A program made the translations under genes and the position numbers. A DNA stretch of 64,000 bases from Amaurobius ferox (lineage: Eukaryota; Arthropoda; Arachnida; Araneae; Amaurobiidae): the NCBI GenBank assembly GCA_951213105.1, contig OX578140.1, positions 122,261,985 through 122,325,984 on the forward strand, in the 5' to 3' direction. Shown in pieces: positions 54,120 to 64,000 of the stretch (its first letter is position 1; every line of letters begins with the position of its first letter). The notes below the pieces were generated by a model. The model was not told the DNA's origin. It searched no databases and saw only the letters and a list, made by a program, of their open reading frames with translations.

Positions 54120-54790
54120 TGCTCAATCTGTTTCAAAATTTCTGTTATCTGCAGCGATTATGTCAGAACCTGTAGATGGCGTTCAATGCCATTTGCAAAT
54201 ATTTTCAATTTGGATAAATCTGAGGGACCTAGACCATGGCAGCATATTGGTTCCTTGTAGACATTCCCGTGATGTGTTTGACGTATGCGGGAGGACATTA
54301 TAAAATAAGACGTTATTAATAGCGGCTTTGAAGGGAACATGTTTTAATATTTCAGAAACATACCGTTGAAATAGTCTTTCAACACATACTAGAATGGAAC
54401 GGCTGACCATGGCGGTCCCTATACCATAACGCCAAGGATTTGGGCTGTATGCCGTTCGACACAGTTGTCTGGATTGTCACAATCGTCACGTCGTATCCAA
54501 ATGAATTTTCAGTCATCTTCGGGGCATAAGCAAAAGCGAGATTCACCACTGAAGATGAGATGGTGCCATTCTGCATTCCAGGTCACTCAGGAACGCCATC
54601 GGCCCAAGCTCAATAAGGTGAGGTTAATGTTAAATATATCAATGAAAGCACGCATACAACCCTACTTCCGGATGGGCAATTGGAAATCGTTCGACGGAGA
54701 TGGATTGACTGATGGCAAGAATCACTTGTCATCTGACGGCCGATAATATGTAGTTGTTGCTGGGACTTATCCACGAATTCTGCTAACATC
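54120..54790 (-). pseudogene. Second Tc1-like transposase pseudogene
   Basis: On the minus strand, read from the right, pieces in different phases give WNAEWHHLIFSGESRFCL (first catalytic block, with SDES changed to SGES), VERHTAQILGVMV, then RLFQRYVSEILKHVPF, YNVLPHTSNTSRECLQ (the QDNARPH block, aspartate lost) and LPWSRSLRFIQI (the WPARSPDLNPIE block, decayed). The order is that of a Tc1 transposase. All three catalytic positions are changed and several stops are present. Ends were not located with confidence. It is more decayed than the copy at 26 kb. Confidence 0.75.
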
Positions 54791-54799
54791 ACGCTTACT

Positions 54800-55309
54800 A
54801 GTCACACTATACGGGCATCAGTTCCACTTTTATGGGCGTGAAAGCCTTTTTCAACCGTTTTTGGACACCTTAATGTTATCTCGAGCGACATGTTCCAGAT
54901 AGTTTGAAATGACCATCCAACCTCTTAAAGACCAGTTATCCATCTTCTCCGATAGTCTGTTAGCTGGTATTCCTAGCAAACGCCATTCAGAATAATTTTT
55001 ATTTAAAATTTGCTTTTTAAAGCAGTTGTTCGGTAGAAATGCATGAAACTAAATAATAACTCACCATGTTTTGCTTTATATATCAGCTACGCTTCTGCTT
55101 TATATTGCTACGAAACTTTAATCATTTCTATAAATCACCATAATGTTCGTATATGCAGATTTTTAGACGAATCAAACAAGCGGCCCTATGTGTAGCAATT
55201 TCTATTTAAATTTAAATTGCAATTTCAATTTTAAAAAAATTCCACTAAAAATAAACTATTATTAAGTGAATTTGTTTTATTAATAGATTATAAATGGCAA
55301 ATGTATGAG
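54800..55309. other. Flank of the Tc1 remnant; no gene
   Basis: 54800-54990 may be the decayed N-terminal part of the transposase. The rest is AT-rich. Confidence 0.35.
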
Positions 55310-55318
55310 AGATTTATG

Positions 55319-55926
55319 CTTTGTTGTTGTTGAGACCCAGACCTTCCGACCAACCAGAAAGGTGTAAGGTAGCTGTGTGGAAGGCCGGGAAATGCCACCC
55401 AATTTAGACCGGAACCCAGTGGGGGAGGCATCCACAAGGACCGTACCCTCCTTCCTCTACCACCAACCTCTCTGAAGGACTTACGGACCCACATGTTTAA
55501 CGTGATCGTCACAGAATATAGTCACAATGAAGTTACAAAGTTACTACTAAGTAACGTTGCATAGAAGTCACAAATATGATACCACATTGTGACCCAGGTG
55601 TCACGTGACTACAACGTCACTGTCACGCATGTTGTTGTTGTTGTTGAGGTCCAGACCGTCCGACCTACCAGAAAGGTGTAAGGTAACTATTTTGACGGCC
55701 GGGAAGTGCCACCCTATTTAGACCGGAACCCAGTGGGGGAGGCATCCACAGGGACTGTACCCTCCTTCCCCTACCACCAACCTCTCGGAAGGACTTACGC
55801 ACCCACATGTTTAACGTGATCGTACTCCGCGTGAACACGCCGGAAATTTTGGCAGCGGAGGGAATTGAACCCGGGCCTACCGAAAGCAATTCCTGCCCGC
55901 TAACCACTGGGCTACCGCGCCCTGAA
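55319..55926 (-). repeat. Chimeric SINE: SINE-D part, MITE-E part, full SINE-D
   Basis: Three pieces lie between single copies of a 9-bp direct repeat AGATTTATG (55310-55318 and 55927-55935). 55321-55508 is a 5'-truncated SINE-D with tail. 55509-55629 is an internal piece of the element at 61663-62026. 55630-55922 is SINE-D with its tRNA head (B box 55861-55871, A box 55905-55915) and (CAA)n tail. Confidence 0.75.
55630..55922 (-). repeat. SINE-D with tRNA head, no 5S part
   Basis: Best-preserved tRNA-headed copy. On the minus strand the A box is TAGCCCAGTGG and the B box GGTTCAATTCC, 33 bp apart. The core contains TTCCGGTCTAAATAGGGTG, and the tail is (CAA)n. It starts GGGCGCGG. Confidence 0.88.
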
Positions 55927-55935
55927 AGATTTATG

Positions 55936-56165
55936 AGTATAAAAAGGTTTAAAACTGAATATATTTAACATCTTTTGCATTTATATATATATCAGAAATA
56001 TCTTCTGCTGTTTTTAATGCGTTAGACGATCATTGCAGACTTTTTTTTTAATAATCGAAGAACACGACGTTTACCCAGACTAAATGATTTTTTTAGAACA
56101 ATATTTCTTTAACTTTTCTGCTGAGAATGTCATTAAAGAGTTTTAAAAATGTTCATTGAAGAATT
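55936..56165. other. No gene seen
   Basis: AT-rich. Confidence 0.4.
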
Positions 56166-56465
56166 TTAGCAACGCACTCTGTATTTCATCAGTTTATCTT
56201 GAATTAACATGGAAGGCCTGCCTGTTCTCGCTTTGTCTGCAACAGATCCAGTTTCTTGAAACTGCTTTACTAACTTTGTAATTGTTGAATTGTTATATGT
56301 TTTAGAGCATGAGCGTGTACTCTGAAAATATTTAATGGCTCTCTCATAAGAAGGGCTATAGACATATTGCCCTAAAATAAAAATATTTTCATTCTCGAAA
56401 AACGCCATTTTTTTCGATTGATAAAAATGGTCTATAATGATCGTCCGACGTAATAAAGACAGCAA
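56166..56465 (-). pseudogene. N-terminal DUF4817-type DNA-binding domain of a transposase
   Basis: The 99-codon minus-strand frame contains MAFFENENIFILGQYVYSPS, YERAIKYFQSTRSC, NSTITKLVKQFQETGSVADK and ARTGRPSML. This is the helix-turn-helix domain (DUF4817) at the start of many arthropod mariner-like transposases. The likely start is the Met of MAFFEN, about 19 codons into the frame. The catalytic domain does not follow; the frame ends soon after GRPS. It is a truncated copy. The C-terminal remnant at 1122-1376 is of the same general type. Confidence 0.75.
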
Positions 56466-57299
56466 AAGATATTTCTGATATAACTTTGAGAGTATATGCC
56501 TATCCTAAAACATATTCTTCTATTTCTATTTCTCGCTTCATTACATAATTTTAAAATTTGATATGAGCAACTCTACAACGATTACTTTTTATAGTTAATA
56601 CAATATAGTTAATAATTTTTGTGCATAGTATTAATGCAATACAGTTAATAATTTCTTAAAAGTAGTTTTAAGTATTGAATATGATTGCTTTACTTAATTT
56701 TAGGGGTCATCTAGAAAATATAAAATATTTTTTATTCACTTAGCATAAAATGTAAATAATACATATTAGTTTGTTCATTATATTAAGCCCTATATTAAGT
56801 TTTATTAAAATTAATATAAAAGTGTAATATATTTATTTCAATAATTATGATATTAATGAATTATATGGGCTATTAAAACAATGCTATTTTACACAATATA
56901 TTACTTTTGAAAAATTTTATATTCAGTGACATAGGTTTAAATAAAGATTTAACAAACATAATTTAATATAGATTAATTAATTATAAATTAATTTACTATA
57001 GATTTAACCAATAGAGTATAAGTGGAATTGAACTTAATTTAATTGCCTTTAACTTAATTTTAACGCTTACTTTTAACGTTTCAGATTTTTCTTTTATCTA
57101 ACTACCAGCAAAGCCCACGGGATGGTCTCATCTTTAACTCCATGAGCTGAATACAGTTTTCCATTACTTTCTTCAATCATTACAATCTCGTCACCACGCA
57201 AATTAATCGAATTTGTGTTAAACCGAAATTAAATGAAATAAATTGAATTAAATCGAAATTACATTTAATATAAATCAAGTTAAATCAAAATTAAGCTTC
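56466..57299. other. Very AT-rich, no gene seen
   Basis: Runs of TTAATATA-type sequence and 'attaaatcgaaattaaa'-type short repeats. No coding region. Confidence 0.5.
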
Positions 57300-58003
57300 G
57301 TTGTAGAAATAATCGGTTTTAGGACGGATAAAGTGGTTTTAGGACGGACACAACACAAAATATGAATTAAAAATAACCTTAAAAACCTCGATTTTGACAC
57401 AAGATGGATGGCATTGATCGTTTAAACTCAAATATATTATAATTGCGCTATTTTATAATATAGATACATAGAAATTAAGTGAAAATAAAGCGGTTTTATG
57501 GCGGATACAACACCAAATATGGATTAAAAAGATCTTTAAAAATCACGATTTTAACACAAGATGAATGCCATATTTTATTTTGAATTGGGTCATATGATCT
57601 CTTCATATGATATGGGTGTAATTATTATTTTAATTTTTATTTTAAAAACTACCGAATATATTTTGCTGAAATTTTTTTAATATTTTTTATGGGAAAATTT
57701 AAATATTTTCTAAAACTTTCGAAGCAATTTGTGAATTTTAAATTCGCTTAAAAAATGTTTGAAAAATTAGGTCCCATAGGATTCAATGTGTTTCTGTTTT
57801 TCAATCCGGGTTCAATCCAAAACTTATTGGGTGGTATTATTCATTTATATTCCCATTAGTCCCACAAACCGTTTGAACAACATACTAAAATTTCATTTTG
57901 ATAAAGTCATTTTTACGGCAGTTATCGTGCGAACGGACATACAGAAAGACAGACAGAATGAACAAAGTCATAAACACTTTTCAACTATGCTGTAAAGTGT
58001 TAA
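57300..58003 (+). repeat. Repeat family F, 3' half (F3)
   Basis: 'ttttaggacggata' occurs twice in succession, and 'acacaagatggatg' and 'cacaagatgaatgccatatt' mark a partial internal duplication. The common body 'gaagcaatttgtgaatttta' and 'gataaagtcatttttacggc' follow, then (GACA)n-like sequence and the hairpin CACTTTTCAAC-tat-GCTGTAAAGTG at 57975-57999. Confidence 0.8.
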
Positions 58004-58825
58004 AAAACGTAGATTTCACTGAAAAGGAAAAGTAAGTTTCTAAAATGTAAGTATTCTAAGATATAAAATGTTGTATGACCTATAACCTCTTAAAATAACA
58101 AAATAATACCAATAATTTATATAAAAATATTAGTATTATGCATATATTTTTCTTATTTATATATTTTAATAATTTAAATACAAAAAACTGTTAAAATCAC
58201 GAATCTATATTTATTTACTTTATTAAACAAAAAAAAAAGATTGCTTTTCAATTCTTGCGTTTTATATTGTAATTTTTACACTAATATAAATATTATGAAT
58301 AAAAAACATTCATTTATGAATATAATATGTGCACTTATGCTTATATAACAAATAAAGAATTGTATATAAACAAACTGTTTGCTCTCTTTTTTCATAGTAA
58401 TATAAGACCTAAAATACTTTTTTCGTCCTTAAAACAGTAGAATTATCAATATATGAGAAGTCTTTGCAAAAAAAACCTCTTTTACAGTAAGAAACAGACC
58501 ACTTATATATAGATGACAATATAGAGCTCTTAATAAGATAGAGCTGACATAAGTTGGCTGACAGCTTTTCTCACTTTTAGTAATTTGTAAAAGGTTCTCA
58601 GAAAGATTTGACATTTGCAGCTAAACTTATAAAACTGTGTACTTATTAGGAGCCCGCGAAAATGTGTGACATCAGAAATACATTTGGTTACGTTAGCAAA
58701 TTTTTCAAACATAAACATTTTTAAACATTTATTTTGTGTAATTAATAACCAGGTAAATAATTTTTATTGGTCGCAAAAATTTTGCCAATTTTTGCTAAAC
58801 ATTTTTGAATCGTCTATTTCTAGGG
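58004..58825. other. No gene seen
   Basis: AT-rich. Small open frames without motifs. Confidence 0.45.
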
Positions 58826-60490
58826 AGGATTTTTTATAGATAGACCTTAAATAATGACTTATATAAGTTCAGCATCAAATTTTGGAAGAAGTAAAAGAAT
58901 TCACGGATGGTATTTTCTTCCTGTTCTTTCTTCATCTCTTGTATCCAAAATTATCTTCTTAATAGAAATATCAATTTTTACTTTCCTTATATGCATAATG
59001 TATAAGGAAAGTATAGTGATGGGGTCGAAAATTCGAATTCGAGTTTTCGACATGAGAGCACGTTTCAAGCATCCCTGATCACGAATAACACATTTTGGAG
59101 GTGATGTCTGTGTGAGTCAGTGAGACTGTGGAGACGATATCTCACGAACGAATGGAGCGATTCGAATGAAATTTGGTACAAAAATCACAATTCATGTATA
59201 CCGGAAACCTATTGATTTTAAAAGTAATCAAATGTTCAGAACTCCCCTAAATTTTCGAGTGAAATTTTGAAAAAATCATCAAAAATACAAAACCTTTAAT
59301 AAAGTTACGCAAATAGACATTTCTTATGTAATTTTTTCTTAGAAAACGATTGACATAAGCTTTAGAACGCTAGTATGAACCGTTCTCGAGATATTGCAAA
59401 TTTTTTAAATAAATTTATCAAAAAATCGCATAAATTAATAAAAAATATTAACTGTTGAGAAACATGTTCACTTTTTATATGTAATATCGTGCGATAAATT
59501 GGGTGACATCATTCTAGTGGATCTATCTCGTTCCATTCATGAAAAAAGATACTTTGAGTAATACTTTTGTATTTGAACGCCAATGGTCATTTATCTGCTA
59601 TAAGAATAACTTATTTCTCCGTCCGTAATGCTTGGCGAGATTTTGGCGACGAATTTGGTGGAATGTCGCCAACTTGGCGACTTTTTTGAAATGTTTCCAA
59701 ATTAACGAAAATCGCGTCAAATGGATAAAAATGACGCTAAATCAATGAAAATGACGACTAATTGTCAAAAATTCAATATTCTGAAAATAATATTAGTATC
59801 TACTATAAGAAAAACCAATTTTTTTACTGTAAAAGTAGTAAATTCATTGTATTATATAAGGAAAGTCACGTGTTTCCCACATCAAATTTTTTAAGATTGG
59901 CTATAGATAGAGACTAGACGATAACTGATATACAATTAGCATTGGATTTTGAAGAAGCTAGAGTAGTTTACTGGGGATTTTTACTTCAGTTTCTTTTTCC
60001 ACTTTCGGTTCAAAGAAATTTTTAGAAGCATTTATTTCTCAAGATTGGTTTTAGATAGAGTTCAGATAATAATCTCTGGTATGCATTAATATTAATCTCC
60101 AGATTATAAAAGAGGTAGGATAATTCACTCAGGATATCCACGTCTGACCATGAAAATATTGCTTTCGATTTAAAAATCTGGAGATATCAATTCCGATTTT
60201 TCTTGCAATATATATTTCTCATAAACGACTGCAGATAGAACTCAGATAATGACTGCTGTGGGACTCACCATCAAATTCTGAAGAAAGTAGAAGGATTCAT
60301 TAAGTATTTAGTCTTTTTCACTTCCAATTTAAAAAATTTCGCGGAACACCCATTTCTTAGAATTCGCTATAAATAGAACTTAAGATCTTAGATTCACTGG
60401 ATATGGATTCACTATTACATTCTACAGGGTATAGGAGTTCGTTAAGGATTCCCTCTTCCGATTCTGGCAATTTCGCTTCCGCTTTTTCCT
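58826..60490 (+). repeat. Degenerate satellite (about 140-180 bp units), split by a family A copy
   Basis: Unit starts of the type 'ttagatagagttcagataat' fall at about 58834, 59902, 60045, 60228 and 60368. Units share 'ccatcaaattttgaagaagt' and 'tcttcctttttcac' stretches. The array is interrupted between 58977 and 59895 by family A copy A8. No coding region. Confidence 0.6.
58978..59894 (-). repeat. Family A hairpin-ended repeat, inverted (copy A8)
   Basis: Hairpin at 58979-59011, 'gtgatggggtcgaaaattcg', almost no microsatellite (only 'ctgtgtgagtcagtgag' at 59107), the palindrome GTCGCCAACTTGGCGAC at 59665-59681, and the 5' end 'gtgtttcccacatcaaattt'. It lies inside the satellite, which defines both ends independently. 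Confidence 0.88.
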
Positions 60491-61581
60491 AAAATTCATA
60501 TGACTGTACGTAAAAGTTGTTCAAAAAAATAAAAAAGCTTAATAGATTGTTAAAAATAAAGTACATATACCATTTGCCACCATATGAATATGTATCCATG
60601 AATGTTTACTACTTTTTGATACATTTATCATTTTATTTCTATAATAATATTTTACTTCATTTCGGCTACTGTGAATTTCAAGTACTCCATACATCAAGTA
60701 CTGCACATAAATTTCCCCCGCTCTATCTAGCTCTAACTTCGTAATACGAGGGTTTCACTATATATAGTAATTGTGATCAAATTTTTTTTCGTTGCAAAAT
60801 AGTGAATACCGAGTGCTCAGACGAGTTCTGTGCACTTCTGTTAAAAGATTCAGACGTCTGATTATCGCATACTAGTGTGCATTCGACTGTACATCCACCG
60901 ATCCGCAACACAGACTCAGAACAACCCCAGTCTCTGGTTCTCCCCCACCCTTTCGACTTCCGAGTTATAAGCCAAGCTGTTTCTATTGTGGGACGTGCTT
61001 GAAAAAATATGCTCTGCCCTACAGTTATGACAACTAAAAAAAGACAATCCAAAAGTCTCTTGGCAGGAGACCATCATCGCTGATGAAAAATTTAGCTTGT
61101 GGGAGCAATTCCTGCCGCCATTTTCAGAACAATAGGATTAAGCACAAGTGTTCTATGCCAAACAGATTTTTCACTTAGCAGTGCTTATGCACTGCGTCGT
61201 TAATTGATGCCCCCCTCCTTATATTTATTTTTTTAACACTTTGAAAGTGGTATTTATGTAACTGCGTCATTTTTGTTGTCGACCGCCGGTAGTGCATATA
61301 AGTAGGTCGCTCAATTGATGCCAAGCAAGTGTTTCAGTCACATGGCACTTTGTTTTGCTTGAAGTACACAAAGGTAGGCGCTCATCTTCTTATGGTAATA
61401 AAGTCACGGAAGCAGTTTTAAGCGATTAGTTTTAAGAGGTTTTATCTTATGAAAACTGAGAGTAGTAAATATGTGAGTTAATTTCATCTCACCTAATTAA
61501 TTCTGTCAAGAAGTAAGAAATTTCAAAGATGGTATGTGAACATAAGAAATTACATTTTGACATTTAAGAATCTCTTATTTA
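60491..61581. other. No gene recognised
   Basis: 60780-61055 is richer in GC and open for 91 codons on the minus strand (MDCLFLVVITVG..), without a motif I know. 'gagggtttcactata' near 60749 resembles a pogo-type end. The rest is featureless. Confidence 0.3.
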
Positions 61582-61582
61582 A

Positions 61583-61648
61583 TTTGCTATTGATTCCACA
61601 TAATCGGCTCATAAAGGCTTTGCTATTGATTCCACATAATCGGCTCAT
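61583..61648 (+). repeat. Perfect 30-bp direct repeat, 36-bp period
   Basis: 'tttgctattgattccacata' and the next 10 bases occur identically at 61583-61612 and 61619-61648. Confidence 0.9.
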
Positions 61649-61662
61649 CCAGGAAATAAGAT

Positions 61663-62026
61663 CCCTAACAGCATTTTTTTTTCACAGTGACGTAAGATTT
61701 ACGTCATACAGTGACATTGGGACGTCGCAGTACGTCTCGGCAGTGTCATATTGAGGTCACAGCGAAGTCATTTTGATCATTTTCATGGTCGTTTGTGAAG
61801 TCGCATATTAACTTGTTTGTGACGTCACATTGCAATTGCCATTGTAATGTCGTCACATTGTTACGTATTAATTAAATTGTAATCACAGAATATAGTCACA
61901 ATGAAGTCACAAAGTTGCTAATACGTAACGTCGCATAGAAGTCACAAATATGATGCCACATTGTGACCCAGAGTTCACGTGACTACAACATCACTATCAC
62001 ACATGTGACGATCTTTGCTGTGAGGG
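61663..62026. mobile_element. MITE E, rich in GTCAC/GTGAC motifs
   Basis: Ends CCCTAACAGC on the left and, inverted, CCCTCACAGC on the right, with subterminal 'cacagtgacg' / 'cgtcacatgtg'. AT lies on both sides, but a longer target duplication is not clear. The inside carries many GTCAC, GTGAC and ACGTC motifs. An internal part recurs at 55509-55629. No coding region. Confidence 0.65.
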
Positions 62027-62044
62027 ATTATTGTTTATGCAATA

Positions 62045-63447
62045 CAGTAGAATTTCTCTAATACGTCAGGAGACGGTACTCACCGGAATGAGACTGGCGT
62101 ATTAACGGTTGAATAATTGAATAAACCTGACGGATTAGCTAATACATGGAAAACATTTCGATTATTTACATTTGTAGTACAGTCTGTCAAAAAAAATCTA
62201 AAATCCGCTCATTACTCCGATTCCTAGTGTCGTACTGTAAAGCTAAAAGTATCATTAGACTCGGAATAATGTCTACTATAAATAACTCTGCATCTAATTT
62301 GCATAAGGGATTCTAACAATCAATTGATGGATGGTCTTCAAAAACACTTCAAAATGATGCAGTTTTAAATATAGGTCTGTATTTCAATAAGTACCGACAG
62401 GAAAGAACTAAAATCTTGCACACCAGGGTTTCCGATAGTGTTGAATTAATTTTCATCAAAATTTACGCACGTTTTCCATTTATTTATTTTTTTTACAAAT
62501 ATGATTTTCATAATTAATAATTAATATTAAAAATTTATTTGAAGATGAAAAACGGTCTGTTTTTTGTTCGGATTATTTAGCATCATAATATAAAATAGGA
62601 ATTAATTTAATAAGCTAATTATTTCAGAGAATGTAAAAGAAAAACTGCTTCATCAATTTAACATTGGGAGCTCGAAATATCAAGCAGTCATAATTCCCTA
62701 ACGGCTTGAATAAAATATATAAATTTTAAATGAATTCGGGGTGCTTTGACTTGAGGAATCACAATGTGTAATAAAAATGTAGGGTTGCTCGTTAAAACAA
62801 GCAAATTGGTGCAAAATGTAATATGGAGACGAACCCTTATGCAAATTATTTGCACATTTATTTATAGCAAGCCTACAAGTCTAATGATTTATTTATTACA
62901 AGTCTAATATTACAAGTCTAATGATATGTGAATGATATATTCATTAAAACCTATATATAGACTAAATATTGGTTTTTGTGTATATATCATTCACATATAA
63001 ACTAAAACCAATATATAGACTAAAACCAATATATGATATATTTGGTTTTACTGCACAATCCTTGAATTACACGCGGTGTGAGGATTTTTTATTTTACTGA
63101 CTGTATTATCATATCAGCACACAAAAACTGCATAGCGAATTGATATACAAAATCATTATTATTACAGAAATTTTTACGCAATTACACAAAAATGATTACA
63201 CAAAAACAATTAATAAAAGATTCACAAAAAATATTTCACAAACACATTTTATATCATTATGTACTAATACGATTACAGTGTTTTACAAGCTTCGTCATTA
63301 ATATAAGAAACAACTGAACTGAAACAACTTAAATATACTCTACAATGAAAATTGATTCCATAATCTGAATTTTTTTTCGTCCAGCAGGGGGTGACGGATA
63401 AACAGATTTTATGAATTAAAGGGTAACAAATTAAAGGTGTTCTACTG
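62045..63447. mobile_element. Possible pogo/Tigger-like element without transposase
   Basis: Left end CAGTAGAATTTCTCTAAT; right end inverted CAGTAGAACACCTTTAAT; TA on both sides. About 1.4 kb of AT-rich non-coding DNA lies between, including the palindromic 'aaaccaatatatagactaaa' cluster at 62950-63060. The ends may instead belong to two separate MITE fragments. Confidence 0.45.
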
Positions 63448-64000
63448 TATACACTTTACTTGAATACTGTATAATTTGGGTACCCGAACCCGAATTTGGG
63501 TATCCGATATTTCAAAGTTGTGTCTCAAGCCATGAGATAATATTTATAATTTATTTTCTAAACTTCGCCGTGTCCTTGTCCCTTTCTCAATTATTTCATA
63601 TTATTTTCCACTTAATAAAAAAGAATAATAAAAGTATATCGTCACAGACAACAAAATTAAAATCGAAACATTACTTTTTAATCATGCCATTTATGTTGCG
63701 CAGTTCAATAAAAAATATCAGTAGAATTAGAAGGATTTTTACTAGAAATAAATGGGTATCAAATTTGTTAAAAAGGTGTCAGTAGAGGATTAGGGAGAGT
63801 TCAGCGCCACTTCAGAGGCGGTGAATCCCTATACTTTAACATGGGGAACCCTCCGAGACCAGAAAATGAGTGCATCAACAGAGGCGGTGGTGAAGTCCCA
63901 TGCTTTAACATAGGGGTTCTCAGAAGTCGGTGTGAGGCAGCACAGTTCCATAAGGTAACGTCACAGAAGAGAGTGGAGTTTATGACGTATATTGTTTTTT
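63448..64000. other. No gene; short tandem duplication at the window end
   Basis: 'agaggcggtg..tcccta(t)actttaacatgggg..' is repeated imperfectly at about 63813-63860 and 63878-63920. A 71-codon frame at 63570-63785 has no motif. Confidence 0.4.

Overview
The window looks like intergenic or heterochromatic DNA from an arthropod, most likely a spider. The evidence is its AT-rich composition, the absence of dense bacterial-type genes, the many eukaryotic transposons, the tRNA- and 5S-headed SINEs, and a transposase type (DUF4817-like) that I associate with spider genomes. The organism is an inference. I found no host gene I could name; nearly everything recognisable is mobile DNA, often nested.

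Layout. 1-5.1 kb: tandem copies of a hairpin-ended repeat (family B), a transposase remnant, a SINE with a 5S rRNA head, and a first copy of the related family A. 5.2-11.7 kb: part of repeat F, a decayed DD41D mariner relic split by a family A insertion, a tandem-repeat region, and another family A copy. 13.1-25.1 kb: a tRNA-headed SINE, then a second SINE (tRNA-Leu/Ser-like head, 15-bp target duplication) cut open by an 11.2-kb Ty3/gypsy-type LTR retrotransposon on the minus strand. 26.2-28.7 kb: a dead Tc1 element carrying a SINE, and a LINE tail. 29.3-33.8 kb: families A, C and F and a pogo-like MITE. 35.4-36.7 kb: a complete DD41D mariner-type element with an open 367-aa transposase. 37-45.8 kb: a MULE remnant, an inverted F copy, a long-inverted-repeat element, and a broken reverse transcriptase. 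46.6-52.4 kb: families A and B in both orientations and a piggyBac remnant. 53-64 kb: a dead Tc1, a chimeric SINE, a transposase N-terminus, a degenerate satellite split by a family A copy, and several MITEs.

The most interesting pattern is the architecture of families A and B (C and F look related). A copy starts near TCTGATGTGGGCAGCACATGAC, has conserved blocks and a (CA)n or (GACA)n tract near the 3' end, and finishes in a terminal hairpin. The motif just inside the 5' end equals the reverse complement of the distal hairpin arm, and that motif changes together with the hairpin between families. Head-to-tail junctions also occur. This resembles non-autonomous Helentron/DINE-like rolling-circle elements, but I see no Rep/helicase gene here. 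A second notable system is a set of SINEs that share one core domain under different heads (5S plus tRNA, or tRNA alone) and different tails.
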